DNA from: Acidobacteriota bacterium
GTDB taxonomy: Bacteria > Acidobacteriota > Vicinamibacteria > Vicinamibacterales > JAKQTR01
DNA length: 64,000 bases
Assembly: GCA_029562975.1 (NCBI GenBank)
Contig: JAKQTR010000041.1
Coordinates: 1 to 64,000, forward strand
Direction: 5' to 3'
The notes below the pieces were generated by a model that searched no databases, was not told the DNA's origin, and was given only the letters and a program-made list of their open reading frames with translations. Below are positions 50,248 through 58,355 of the stretch, one piece after another. A program made the translations under genes and the position numbers. Every line of letters starts with the position of its first letter. Positions within the stretch are counted from its first letter, which is position 1.

Positions 50248-50538
50248 TCACACCCTGCCAGGGGCGCTCCAGAACCGGTCTATGCCCTGCTTCAGCCGCC
50301 TGCCGGCATACGTGCCCCTGATCGCCTCGCCGGCTTTGTTCCAGCCCTGGAACGATCCGGTCACGGTGCCATCCGCGCGAAGCGTGGACTCCGACGTCAC
50401 GACGCGGTGCGTCCTGCCGGAGCCATCGTCGCCGCCCCCGCGAGGCTCGATCCTGACGGCCATCGTGCGCTGCTGCTGGCCGCATGCCTGGGGAGCGCAG
50501 CGGCTGTCCCACTCGGGATCGAGGCGGCGAGCCCACAT
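50248..50538 (-). pseudogene. Short orphan frame, possible gene remnant
   Basis: A 96-residue minus-strand frame reads protein-like in its second half (TSESTLRADGTVTGSFQGW, EAIRGTYAGRRLKQGIDRFW). The DGTVTGSFQGW and AGRRLKQGIDRF pieces remind me of the C-terminal part of large secreted DUF3857/transglutaminase-type proteins. The frame is open upstream to a TGA about 17 codons before the first ATG, and there is no ribosome binding site. I treat it as a possible remnant. It could instead be a genuine small protein. Confidence 0.3.
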
Positions 50539-50718
50539 GAAGGCGTGAAACGTCCAATCCCCGGCCAGCTCCCCATGTCACACCCCCGGCTTGACTTCGG
50601 TTCTGTTTGGGTCCAGTATCAGCCGCCCGCGTCGTCATGCGCCGGTGTGCGCCCGATCTCCTTCGAGGTGCGCCCGGCGTCCAGCAGAGGCCGCCTTGTC
50701 GGCCTCCAGAGGTGAATC

Positions 50719-53700
50719 ATGAACGCCTCCATCTCGTTCATCCGCGCGGCGGCCCGACTCGGCGTGTGCCTCGCGTTTCTTGCCGCACCCGCCAGCGTCA
50801 TCGCCCAGGGCGGCGGCTGGCAGGTGCAGAATCTGCCAACGTTGCCGAGCGGCAGCACGTACCATCTCACGGCTGTCTCCGCGGTGAACGAGACAGACGC
50901 ATGGATCGCGGGCTACATTTACCCGAGCCGCGAGGTCTTCGTGGCGCGGACTGAGGACGGCGGCGCTGCGTGGCAGATCGTCTTCCAGTCGGCGACGTGG
51001 CCCACCATCAACCGGATGACGTTCCTGCCCGAGGTGGGGTTCGTCGCAGGGACCTTCGACCTGTTCAAGTCGACAACGGACGGTGGCGTCACCTGGAACC
51101 AGGAAATGGGCAATCTCCCCGTTCCCCCGGGCGAGTGGCACCCCGTCGGCCCCGGCGGCCACATCTATGGCCTGGCAGTCGCCGACAGCACGCACATCTG
51201 GACGGCGGGCTGGGACGGCGCCGGCGCCGGCGTCGTATTCCACCGGAAGCCGGAACGCCCGCAGTCCGACCCGATCAATAGCAACTACCCGTGGTGGCTC
51301 GAACTGGGGACGAACAACGTCGGCATGTACGGCATCGCCGCGGCGAGCCAGAACGTCGCCTGGGCCGTCGGCTACCAGGGCGCGATCTGGAAGACCTCCG
51401 ACGGCGGCAATGGCTGGGGGCCGCAGACCTCGGGCACCGGCGCGTCGCTCTACGACGTGGTCGCGATTGACGCAAACACCCTGTGGGCCGTCGGCGAGGC
51501 GGGCACGATCCTGAAGACCACCGACGGCGGTGCGAACTGGGTTCCGCAGACATCGAACACCGCCGAGAATCTGCGGCGCATCGCCGCACTTGACGCCAGC
51601 ACGGCATGGGCCGTCGGGACAGCCGGCGTCATTCTGCACACGACCGACGGCGGCACGACGTGGGAGCCGCAGTGGTCCGGCACCCGCGTCACCTTGACGG
51701 GCGTGACCGCGGTCAGCGCCATGACGGCGTGGGTTGTCGGCGAGTCGAACACCATCCTCGCCACGGCCGACGGCGGCAGCGGCGTGTGGGCGGCCCCCAC
51801 GGTCACGAGCGTCACGCCGGACGTCGTTGGCGAGTACAGCTACCCGTACATCACGCTGACGTTCTCGGGGTCGGGCTTCCGCGGCGGAAACCTGGGCGTC
51901 ACCATCGGCGGTATCACGGCCAGCGACGTCGTCCTGATCAGCCCGACGCTGCTGCAGGCGACAGCGCCGATAGGCCTGCTGGGCACCGTGGACGCCACGG
52001 TGACCAATGAAGACGGCCAGTCCGGGACCCTCCCGGGCGCTGTCGTCTACCTGCCGACGCCGGGCACGACGGGGCTCAGCCCCTTCCATGGCGTTGCCAG
52101 CGGCGGGTACCAGGTCACCATCAACGGCTTCGGCCTGCAGGAGGTGGCCCAGGCCCGTATCTCCCTCGACATCCCGGACCCGCCGTACTCGTGGTACGAG
52201 GATCTCCCGTTCACGGTCGTGAGCCCGCTGCAGATCCTGGTGACGCTGCCGGTCAACGCCAGCCGGCCGGCAGGAAACGCGTTGTTCGTTCTGACCACGG
52301 CGCAGAACCAGGAGGCGTACGCGGGCACGTTCGTGCTCGACCCGCCAGGTGGCTCGTCGCCCATCGTCGGCGCGATCTCGCCGCTGCACGGCGGCGTCGG
52401 TACCTCTGTGACGATCACGGGCACAGGATTCCCCCCTTCGGCCAGAGCATCGATCTGCGGTATCCCCGCGACAACCCAGAGCCTGAGCTCAACGGAACTG
52501 GTCGTGCGCATGAACAGCCCGCACGTCGGCATGTGCGACGTGGAGCTGGATTACGACGGCGTGAACGGCATCACGTTCTACCAGGTGTTCCTCGCCGGCA
52601 CGCTGGCGGCACCGGTGATTTCGAACATCAGCCCGCCGGCTGGTGCGGTCGACGGCGGCACAGCCGTCACCATCTCGGGATCCGGGTTCACTCAGACGGC
52701 GTCCATCGGCGTCACCTTCGGCGGCTACCCCGCGACGGTGACGTCGAAAACGAGCACGCAGCTCGTGGTGCGGACCCCGCACCACCAGGCGGGTACCGTC
52801 GACGTCATGGTCGTCCTGCTGAACGCCGATCAGAAGCCGGCTGCGCCGCCGGCGGTCGTACCCAACGGCTTCCTGTTCAGGCCGGCGGCGGCTGCCTGGT
52901 CCGATTTCAACGGCGACCTGAAGAGCGACATCCTGTGGCGCCATGACACGGTCGGCGACGTGTGGCTGTGGCCGATGGATGGCGCGTCAAAGGTCTCGGA
53001 TACCTACGTTCGCACGGTGGCCGACACGAATTGGGAAATCCGCGGCCTCGGCGACCAGGACGGTAACGGGCAGGCGGACCTCCTCTGGCGCAACGCAGCG
53101 AGCGGACAGCTGTACCTCTGGTCGATGAACGGCGGCACACCCGTCGGCGAGATCTTCGCGGGCACCGTGGATCTGGCGTACGAGATCGTCGGAACCGGCG
53201 ACTTCGACGGCGACGGGAAGTCAGACATCCTGTGGCGGCACACGACGCTGGGCGATCTCTGGATCTGGCTGATGGACGGGGCTGCGCCGAAACCGGGCGG
53301 GGAGGTGTACGTCGACCGGGTGGACCCGGGCTACGTGGTGAAGGGCGTAGGGGACCTGAACGGCGACACGAAGGCTGACATCGTATGGCAGCACGCGACG
53401 CTGGGCGATGTGTGGACCTGGACCATGAACGGCGCGACACGGCTCGGCGAGGTGTACGTGGGGACGGTAGCACCAGCCACCGGTTACCACATCCAGGGCG
53501 TGGCGGACTTCGATGGGAACGGGAAGGCGGACCTGGTGTGGTGGCACGAGACCCGAGGCGAAGTGTGGCTGTGGGAGATAAACGACGGGGCGCTGGTGGC
53601 GCAGGCGTGGGTGGGGACGGTGCCTGACACGAATTACCAGATCGCCGCAACGGGCGACTACAACGGCGACACGAAGGCCGACCTCTTGTGGCGAAACGAG

Positions 53701-53802
53701 GTGAACGGCGAAGTGTGGGTGTGGCTGATGGCCGGCTCGACGAAGCTCTCGGAGACATGGGTGGCGACGGTGCCGGATCGGAGATATCGGATCATCCGCT
53801 GA
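50719..53802 (+). CDS. Secreted repeat protein: YCF48-like, IPT/TIG and FG-GAP repeats
   Basis: The 1027-residue protein has a signal peptide (residues 1-31, ending ASVIAQ). A YCF48/HCF136-like propeller follows (about 32-355; repeats of TTDGGxxW and AWAVG). Three or four IPT/TIG immunoglobulin-like domains come next (about 360-720; SVTPDVVG, GLSPFHGVASGG, ISPLHGGVGTSVTITGTGF, ISPPAGAVDGGTAVTISG). Six C-terminal FG-GAP/VCBS-type repeats of 45-50 residues end the protein (about 728-1027; DFNGDLKSDILWRH, W-MDG). Such mosaics are extracellular, probably adhesive or carbohydrate-binding, and common in acidobacteria and planctomycetes. No anchoring motif is seen at the C-terminus. Start ATG 50719 follows CAGAGGTG. 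Confidence 0.9.
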   Translation: MNASISFIRAAARLGVCLAFLAAPASVIAQGGGWQVQNLPTLPSGSTYHLTAVSAVNETDAWIAGYIYPSREVFVARTEDGGAAWQIVFQSATWPTINRMTFLPEVGFVAGTFDLFKSTTDGGVTWNQEMGNLPVPPGEWHPVGPGGHIYGLAVADSTHIWTAGWDGAGAGVVFHRKPERPQSDPINSNYPWWLELGTNNVGMYGIAAASQNVAWAVGYQGAIWKTSDGGNGWGPQTSGTGASLYDVVAIDANTLWAVGEAGTILKTTDGGANWVPQTSNTAENLRRIAALDASTAWAVGTAGVILHTTDGGTTWEPQWSGTRVTLTGVTAVSAMTAWVVGESNTILATADGGSGVWAAPTVTSVTPDVVGEYSYPYITLTFSGSGFRGGNLGVTIGGITASDVVLISPTLLQATAPIGLLGTVDATVTNEDGQSGTLPGAVVYLPTPGTTGLSPFHGVASGGYQVTINGFGLQEVAQARISLDIPDPPYSWYEDLPFTVVSPLQILVTLPVNASRPAGNALFVLTTAQNQEAYAGTFVLDPPGGSSPIVGAISPLHGGVGTSVTITGTGFPPSARASICGIPATTQSLSSTELVVRMNSPHVGMCDVELDYDGVNGITFYQVFLAGTLAAPVISNISPPAGAVDGGTAVTISGSGFTQTASIGVTFGGYPATVTSKTSTQLVVRTPHHQAGTVDVMVVLLNADQKPAAPPAVVPNGFLFRPAAAAWSDFNGDLKSDILWRHDTVGDVWLWPMDGASKVSDTYVRTVADTNWEIRGLGDQDGNGQADLLWRNAASGQLYLWSMNGGTPVGEIFAGTVDLAYEIVGTGDFDGDGKSDILWRHTTLGDLWIWLMDGAAPKPGGEVYVDRVDPGYVVKGVGDLNGDTKADIVWQHATLGDVWTWTMNGATRLGEVYVGTVAPATGYHIQGVADFDGNGKADLVWWHETRGEVWLWEINDGALVAQAWVGTVPDTNYQIAATGDYNGDTKADLLWRNEVNGEVWVWLMAGSTKLSETWVATVPDRRYRIIR
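52899..53799 (+). repeat. Six tandem FG-GAP-type coding repeats
   Basis: Within the secreted protein gene, six units of about 145-155 bases each encode D-x-N/D-G-D/N-x-K-A/S-D-I/L-x-W followed by a W-x-W-x-M strand. They are diverged at the DNA level (ACGAAGGC and GGCGACGTGTGG recur), so recent expansion is not obvious. Confidence 0.7.
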
Positions 53803-54132
53803 GACCCGTTCAGGATTCGGGATTCGCCTCGACTGCGCCTGGGGAAGGCGGGATCCGGCACGCGGGGTGTGTCTGAGTGGCGGCGACGGCGGCACGACAC
53901 GCGACGCGCCGGCGTGACGTTGGAAGACGGGTGTGACCTCAACTCGCGGGCGGTCGCCGAGCGGCGACCACCCGCGTGCGTCCTCTCGCCTCGCGCACCA
54001 TCGTGGTTCAGTGTCGCGCGCTGAAGGCCCTGCGACGGGATCCCCGCGTTGCTCCCCCCGGGCCGGCGCGTCCGGGGCGGTAGAATCCTCGTGCGGCGCC
54101 GGTCCAGGGCGGGCCGGCCGCCTGGAGGCCAC
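53803..54132. other. Gap after the repeat protein gene
   Basis: The 330 bases hold a strong hairpin at 53945-53976, a TAGAAT hexamer at 54081-54086 that may serve the nitrilase-family gene, and two short repeat-family fragments (GGATTCGGGATTCG at 53814-53827). No gene is supported. Confidence 0.4.
53945..53976. terminator. Strong 14-bp hairpin downstream of the repeat protein gene
   Basis: CGCGGGCGGTCGCC pairs with GGCGACCACCCGCG around a GAGC loop, 13 of 14 positions complementary. It lies 143 bases after the stop and lacks a U-tract, so it may be a processing or attenuating structure rather than a simple intrinsic terminator. Confidence 0.4.
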
Positions 54133-54954
54133 ATGCGTATCGCCCTGGTTCAGCAGAAGGCCGGCCCCGACAAGGCCGACAATGTCGCGCGCGGCCTGTC
54201 GGCGCTCGGCGCGGCCGCGAGGCACGGCGCGAAGCTCGTCTGCTACGCGGAGCTGGCCTTCGAGCCCTTCCATCCGCAGAGGCCGGCGACGCCGGCCGCC
54301 CTGGCGGCGGCCGAGCCGATTCCCGGGCCAACAACGGAGCTTTTTCGCGCCAAAGCGCGGGAACACGGCATCGTCGTTGTCCTGAACCTCTTCGAGCGGG
54401 ACGGCGGCCGGACATACGACAGCTCCCCGGTGATCGACGCCGACGGCAGGCTGCTCGGCGTCACCCGCATGATTCACATCACCGAGTACCCCTGCTTTCA
54501 CGAGCAGGGCTACTACGCGCCGGGCGACACGGGAGCCCCGGTCTACGACACGGCCATCGGCAGGGTGGGCGTGGCCATCTGCTACGACCGGCATTACCCG
54601 GAGTACATGCGGGCGATGGCGGTGCTGGGCGCAGAGCTGGTCGTCGTGCCCCAGGCCGGCGCGCTCGGCGAGTGGCCCGAGGGCCTCTACGAGGCCGAGA
54701 TGCGCGTGGCGGCCTTCCAGAACGGCTACTTCACCGCGCTCTGCAACCGGGTGGGCCCGGAGGAATGCCTGACGTTCGGCGGCGAGTCGTTCGTCTGCGG
54801 GCCGGACGGCCGCGTCATCGCGCGTGCGCCTTCGCTCGAGGAGACGGTTCTCTACGCAGACGTCGATCTCGCGGAGGTCCCCCGGTCGCACGCACGGCAG
54901 CTGTTCCTCCGCGATCGGCGCCCCGATCTCTACGGACGATGGCTCGGCCACTGA
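54133..54954 (+). CDS. Nitrilase-superfamily carbon-nitrogen hydrolase, Lys replaced by Met
   Basis: The 273-residue protein has the nitrilase fold: Glu40 in CYAELAF, Cys150 in AICYDRHYPEYMRAM, PQAGALGEWPEGLYEAEMR and FQNGYFTALCNRVG. In active members the triad lysine sits in a YRKMHI-like strand; here the strand reads TRMIHI, with Met113 at the lysine position. I have seen close uncharacterised relatives with the same residue, so this may be a subfamily trait. Amidase activity cannot be assumed. Start ATG 54133 follows CTGGAGG. Confidence 0.87.
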   Translation: MRIALVQQKAGPDKADNVARGLSALGAAARHGAKLVCYAELAFEPFHPQRPATPAALAAAEPIPGPTTELFRAKAREHGIVVVLNLFERDGGRTYDSSPVIDADGRLLGVTRMIHITEYPCFHEQGYYAPGDTGAPVYDTAIGRVGVAICYDRHYPEYMRAMAVLGAELVVVPQAGALGEWPEGLYEAEMRVAAFQNGYFTALCNRVGPEECLTFGGESFVCGPDGRVIARAPSLEETVLYADVDLAEVPRSHARQLFLRDRRPDLYGRWLGH

Positions 54955-55604
54955 CCATGGCCGGCCGCCTCCGCCCCCGCCACGCGGCGGGCGGGGCCGG
55001 TGACGCCGAAGAGGCTGACCGCGCGGAAGGCGAAGCGGTTGAGGCGCCTCTCGAGCGCGAGGCTGAGCGTGTCCCCGCAACCCCTCCCCTCGCCGTCCCC
55101 GGCGCGCACCTGGTACGTCTTGAAGGCGGGCGTGAACGACCGCCGTGCGACGCTGTGGCGCCGCCGTCGTCGCTGCAGCAGAACCCGCCCACCGTCGGCA
55201 TTGAACGCCCCGGCGATGCTCTGCCACGTCTCGCTGCGGTCGCTCGATCGCTGAACGCCGCCAGCACGACATCCAGGAGTGCTCTCATGGTCGCACCCCT
55301 TCCAGCGCGTTGCGGACGACCAGGCTGCTGGTCCATGGGCGTCGGCACCAGGGGCACAGCCTCAGCTCCGATGGGGCCGGACTGCGATGGAAGGCGCGAA
55401 CGGAGCCCGCCGTGCCCTGCATCAGGAAGGGGGATCTCGAGGCGCGACAGGGGCATCTCGCACAGACACGGGGCTCACTATCGCGCCGGACGCGAGCAGA
55501 TCGAATGGGAATGTCCGGCGGGACATCGGGCGGATTGCTCCCTGCGGAGATCCTTCCGCCCGTAAAGATGACAAACGAGTGCCGGCCCCCGCTACAATGC
55601 CCCA
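54955..55604. other. 650-base region without a confident gene
   Basis: On the minus strand, a frame upstream of the nitrilase gene reads MRALLDVVLAAFSDR from 55287, and a different frame reads ETWQSIAGAFNADGG, AFKTYQVRAGDG and LSLALERRLNRFAFRAVSLFGV between about 55235 and 54980. This looks like a short gene broken by a frameshift, but no family is recognised. On the plus strand, TACAAT at 55593-55598 precedes the aminopeptidase start. Confidence 0.3.
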
Positions 55605-56567
55605 ATGCACATCTCCTCCGGCCTCCACTCCGCCGCGCTTATCGCCGTCCGGGACTGCATGGGCCTTCTGCCGGGCGAGCGCGCGCTCGTCGTCACCGAC
55701 GCGCCGCTGCGCACGATCGGGTACGCGGTGTTCGAAGCCGCGCGGGGCCTCGGCAACGAGGCGGTGCTCGTGGAGATGCCGCCACGCCGGACGAACGGGG
55801 AAGAACCGCCCGCCGAGGTGGCGGAACTGATGACCAGGTTCGACGTCGTCTTGTGCCCGACGTCGAAGTCGCTGACTCACACCGACTCGCGGCGCCAGGC
55901 CAGCGCGACGGGCGCTCGCATCGCCACGCTCCCGGGCGTGACCGAGGAGGTCATGGTCCGCTGCATGAACGCGGACTACGAGGCCATCGCCGCGCGCACG
56001 TTCCGCCTCTGCGACCTGATGCGCACGACGAAGGTCATCCGGGTGACCGCGCCGGCCGGCACCGACATCACGATGCCGGTCGAGGGCCGCGAGCCCCACG
56101 CGAGTTCCGGCCTGTTCCGGGAGAAGGGGCTCTGGGGGAACCTGCCGACGGGCGAGGCCTATCTGGCGCCCCTCGAGGGTCTGTCGAACGGCGTCGTCGT
56201 GGTGGACGGCTCGATGGCGTCAATCGGCATGGTCGACGAGCCCATCCGGATCGCCGTGCAGGACGGCTGCGCGACGGAGATCGCGGGCGGCGAGTCCGCG
56301 CGGCGGCTCGTCGAACTGCTCGAGCCGCACGGGCGGGACGGCCGCACCGTCGCCGAGTTCGGCATCGGCACGAACGACAAGGCCATCCTGACCGGCGTCA
56401 TCCTCGAAGACGAGAAGGTGATGGGGACGATTCACATCGCCTTCGGCGACAACAAGTCGATGGGCGGTTCCGTCCGCGTCGCCAGCCACCTCGACGGCCT
56501 CGTCAAGAGGCCGACGGTGTGGTTCGACGACCGGCTCGTCATGGAGGACGGCCGCCTGCTGGCGTGA
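55605..56567 (+). CDS. Aminopeptidase of the M29/AmpS-like family
   Basis: The 320-residue protein resembles the short leucyl aminopeptidase (M29-like) proteins: GLLPGERALVVTD, CPTSKSLTHTDSR, EGREPHASSGLFREKGLWGNLPTGE, and a C-terminal AEFGIGTNDKAILTGVILEDEKVMGTIHIAFGDNKSMGG carrying the conserved acidic, His and Asp residues. It is a cytoplasmic metal-dependent aminopeptidase. The TACAAT hexamer ends six bases before ATG 55605, which would imply a leaderless or near-leaderless mRNA. Confidence 0.9.
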   Translation: MHISSGLHSAALIAVRDCMGLLPGERALVVTDAPLRTIGYAVFEAARGLGNEAVLVEMPPRRTNGEEPPAEVAELMTRFDVVLCPTSKSLTHTDSRRQASATGARIATLPGVTEEVMVRCMNADYEAIAARTFRLCDLMRTTKVIRVTAPAGTDITMPVEGREPHASSGLFREKGLWGNLPTGEAYLAPLEGLSNGVVVVDGSMASIGMVDEPIRIAVQDGCATEIAGGESARRLVELLEPHGRDGRTVAEFGIGTNDKAILTGVILEDEKVMGTIHIAFGDNKSMGGSVRVASHLDGLVKRPTVWFDDRLVMEDGRLLA

Positions 56568-56652
56568 CCGACAGGGGGGCGCCGAACCTTCCGGGCGCCC
56601 CGCGCGTTATCCCGAATGGCGAGGCGCGCCCGAGTGCCGCCAGCCCCGATCC

Positions 56653-57009
56653 GTGGACGCCACCGACCTTCGCTCCCTCGTTGACGGCTGCCGCGCGGGC
56701 GACGCGCTCGCCTGGGAAGGCTTCGTCCGCCGGCTCCAGGGCCGCATCTTCGCCCTCGCCTACAGCTACGTCGGCGAGCGCGAGGAGGCGCGCGACCTGA
56801 CGCAGGAGATCTTCGTCCGGCTGTACGAGACCCGCGCCCAGTGGGCGGAGGGGGACGAGTTCCTGCCGTGGCTGTTCCGCGTCGCACGCAACCGCTCGGT
56901 GGACTACCCGCGCCGGCGGAAGGTGCGCGCGCCGGGGATTGCGGTCGACGAGTCCGCCATCGCGGACCTGCCGGACCCGGCGCCGGACGCCGAGCCGGCC
57001 GGCGAGTAG
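56653..57009 (+). CDS. ECF sigma factor truncated after region 2
   Basis: The 118-residue product (GTG start at 56653) is a good ECF sigma region 2: AWEGFVRRLQGRIFALAYSYVGEREEARDLTQEIFVRLYE, WLFRVARNRSVDYPRRRK. It ends with a linker (DLPDPAPDAEPAGE) just where region 4 should begin. No region 4 is found in any frame before the next gene at 57052. It is thus either a sigma-2-only protein or a remnant. Region 2 suffices for -10 recognition and core binding, but promoter choice normally needs region 4. No anti-sigma gene follows. Confidence 0.75.
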   Translation: MDATDLRSLVDGCRAGDALAWEGFVRRLQGRIFALAYSYVGEREEARDLTQEIFVRLYETRAQWAEGDEFLPWLFRVARNRSVDYPRRRKVRAPGIAVDESAIADLPDPAPDAEPAGE

Positions 57010-57026
57010 AACGGCGGACAAGCCGC

Positions 57027-57032
57027 TATAAT
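57027..57032 (+). promoter_or_regulatory. TATAAT element before the PPIase gene
   Basis: A perfect TATAAT within GCTATAATCCCC lies 19 bases before the start codon at 57052, with GGAGG between. No clear -35. It indicates that the PPIase gene is transcribed separately from the truncated sigma gene. Confidence 0.45.
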
Positions 57033-57051
57033 CCCCATCCGGAGGCCAGCC

Positions 57052-58200
57052 ATGACGCACCGGATGGGAACTGCCGTCTCGCTCGCGGTCTGCGCCGCCC
57101 TCGTCGCGACCGCCGCCTTCGCCCAGAAGAAGCCGGCCCCGCCGGCGGCGAAGCTCTTCACCACGCCCCTCACGATCGACGAGATGACGGGCAAGCAGGC
57201 CGTCATCGAGACGACGCTCGGCCGCATCGTCATCGACCTGCTCCCGGCGCAGGCGCCCAACCACGTCGGCTACTTCATCAAGCTCGCCAGGGAAGGGGCC
57301 TACGACGGCACGACCTTCCACCGGCTCGTCGCCCGCGGCATCATCCAGGGCGGCGACCCGCTGTCGAAAGACCCCGAGAAGGCCGCCCAGTACGGAACCG
57401 GCGGCCTCCGCGTCCTGGCATTCGAGCCTGGAGCGGGAACTCACGTGGCCGGGGCGGTGTCGTCGGTCCTGCTGCCGGGGAACAAGAACAGCGCGGGCGC
57501 GCAGTTCTTCATCTGCGTCGTGCCGCAGCCGGCGCTGGACGGCCAGTACACGATGTTCGGCAAGGTGGTCGAGGGCATCGGCATCGCCCAGCTGATCTCG
57601 GAAACGCCCGTGGACCAGGCCGGCAAGGCGACCACGCGCGTCGAGATGACGTCGGTGACAATTCGCGACGCGCTGCCGCCCGGCGTGGAGCCGTTTTCCA
57701 CCGAGCCGGTGGAGGAGCTTGCCGGCTACCGCGCGACGCTCGAGACCAGCCTCGGCGCCATCACGCTCGAGTTGCTTCCCGAGAAGGCGCCCAATACGGT
57801 CCGCAACTTCCTCCGCCTGGCCTCGACGGGCGTCTACGACCGGACCTCATTCCACCGCGTGGTGCCGGCGTTCATGATCCAGGCGGGCTACCTCGGCACC
57901 AAACAGGTCCCGATGGACGAGTCGCAGAAGGCCCTCGTCCGCACGCTCGAGCCCGAGTTCAACGACACGCCGCATGAGAAAGGCGTCGTCTCCATGGCCC
58001 GCGGCCAGGACCGCGCCAGCGCCTCGACGTCCTTTTTCATCATGACTACCCGCGTTTCCTCCTTCGACGGCCTCTACACGGCGTTTGCGAGGGTCGTCGA
58101 CGGCATGAGCGTCGTCGAGGCCATCGAGCAGGCGCCTCGGGACGGCGAAGCGCCGGCGCCCCGCATCGACCTGCTGCGGGTGCGGGTGTCGAAGAAGTAG
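57052..58200 (+). CDS. Exported double-cyclophilin peptidyl-prolyl isomerase
   Basis: The 382-residue protein has a signal peptide (residues 1-24) and two cyclophilin-type PPIase domains. The first spans about 45-205 (AVIETTLGRIVIDLLP, YFIKLAREGAYDGTTFHRL, GNKNSAGAQFFICV). The second spans about 220-380 (ATLETSLGAITLELLPEKAPNTVRNFLRLASTGVYDRTSFHRVVPAFMIQ, RASASTSFFIM). The catalytic FHR Arg is present in both; the first domain has RLVARGIIQGG. It probably folds envelope proteins. Duplicated cyclophilins in one chain are uncommon but known in acidobacteria. Confidence 0.93.
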   Translation: MTHRMGTAVSLAVCAALVATAAFAQKKPAPPAAKLFTTPLTIDEMTGKQAVIETTLGRIVIDLLPAQAPNHVGYFIKLAREGAYDGTTFHRLVARGIIQGGDPLSKDPEKAAQYGTGGLRVLAFEPGAGTHVAGAVSSVLLPGNKNSAGAQFFICVVPQPALDGQYTMFGKVVEGIGIAQLISETPVDQAGKATTRVEMTSVTIRDALPPGVEPFSTEPVEELAGYRATLETSLGAITLELLPEKAPNTVRNFLRLASTGVYDRTSFHRVVPAFMIQAGYLGTKQVPMDESQKALVRTLEPEFNDTPHEKGVVSMARGQDRASASTSFFIMTTRVSSFDGLYTAFARVVDGMSVVEAIEQAPRDGEAPAPRIDLLRVRVSKK

Positions 58201-58270
58201 TCAGGAGCCAGGAGTCAGCAGCCGGAATTCAAGATCCGGAATGGAGGCGCGCTGTACTGCGTGCTCTCCT

Positions 58271-58325
58271 GTCTCCCGAGCCCCGGAGCCCCGGAGCTGG
58301 AGTCCCGAGGGCCGAGTCCCGAGGG
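58271..58325. repeat. Degenerate CCCGAGCCCCGGAG intergenic repeat
   Basis: Four imperfect units of CCCGAGCCCCGGAGC and AGTCCCGAGGGCCGAGT lie between the PPIase and the hydroxylase operon, directly upstream of the TATAAT element. Member of the dispersed family. Confidence 0.5.
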
Positions 58326-58331
58326 TATAAT
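58326..58331 (+). promoter_or_regulatory. TATAAT element of the molybdenum hydroxylase operon
   Basis: TATAAT in GGTATAATCCCC lies 24 bases before ATG 58356, followed by GGGGAGG. Same GTATAATCCCC context as upstream of the PPIase gene. No -35 hexamer recognised. Confidence 0.45.
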
Positions 58332-58355
58332 CCCCCCGAACCCGGGGAGGTACGC

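Larger units (their letters stand above)
50120..50718. other. 599-base region between pepD and the repeat protein
   Basis: This divergent intergenic region holds a degenerate GGGACTCGGGG repeat (50163-50200), a possible gene remnant on the minus strand (50248-50538) and a Shine-Dalgarno-like GAGGTGA before the plus-strand start at 50719. No clear promoter was identified. Confidence 0.35.
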
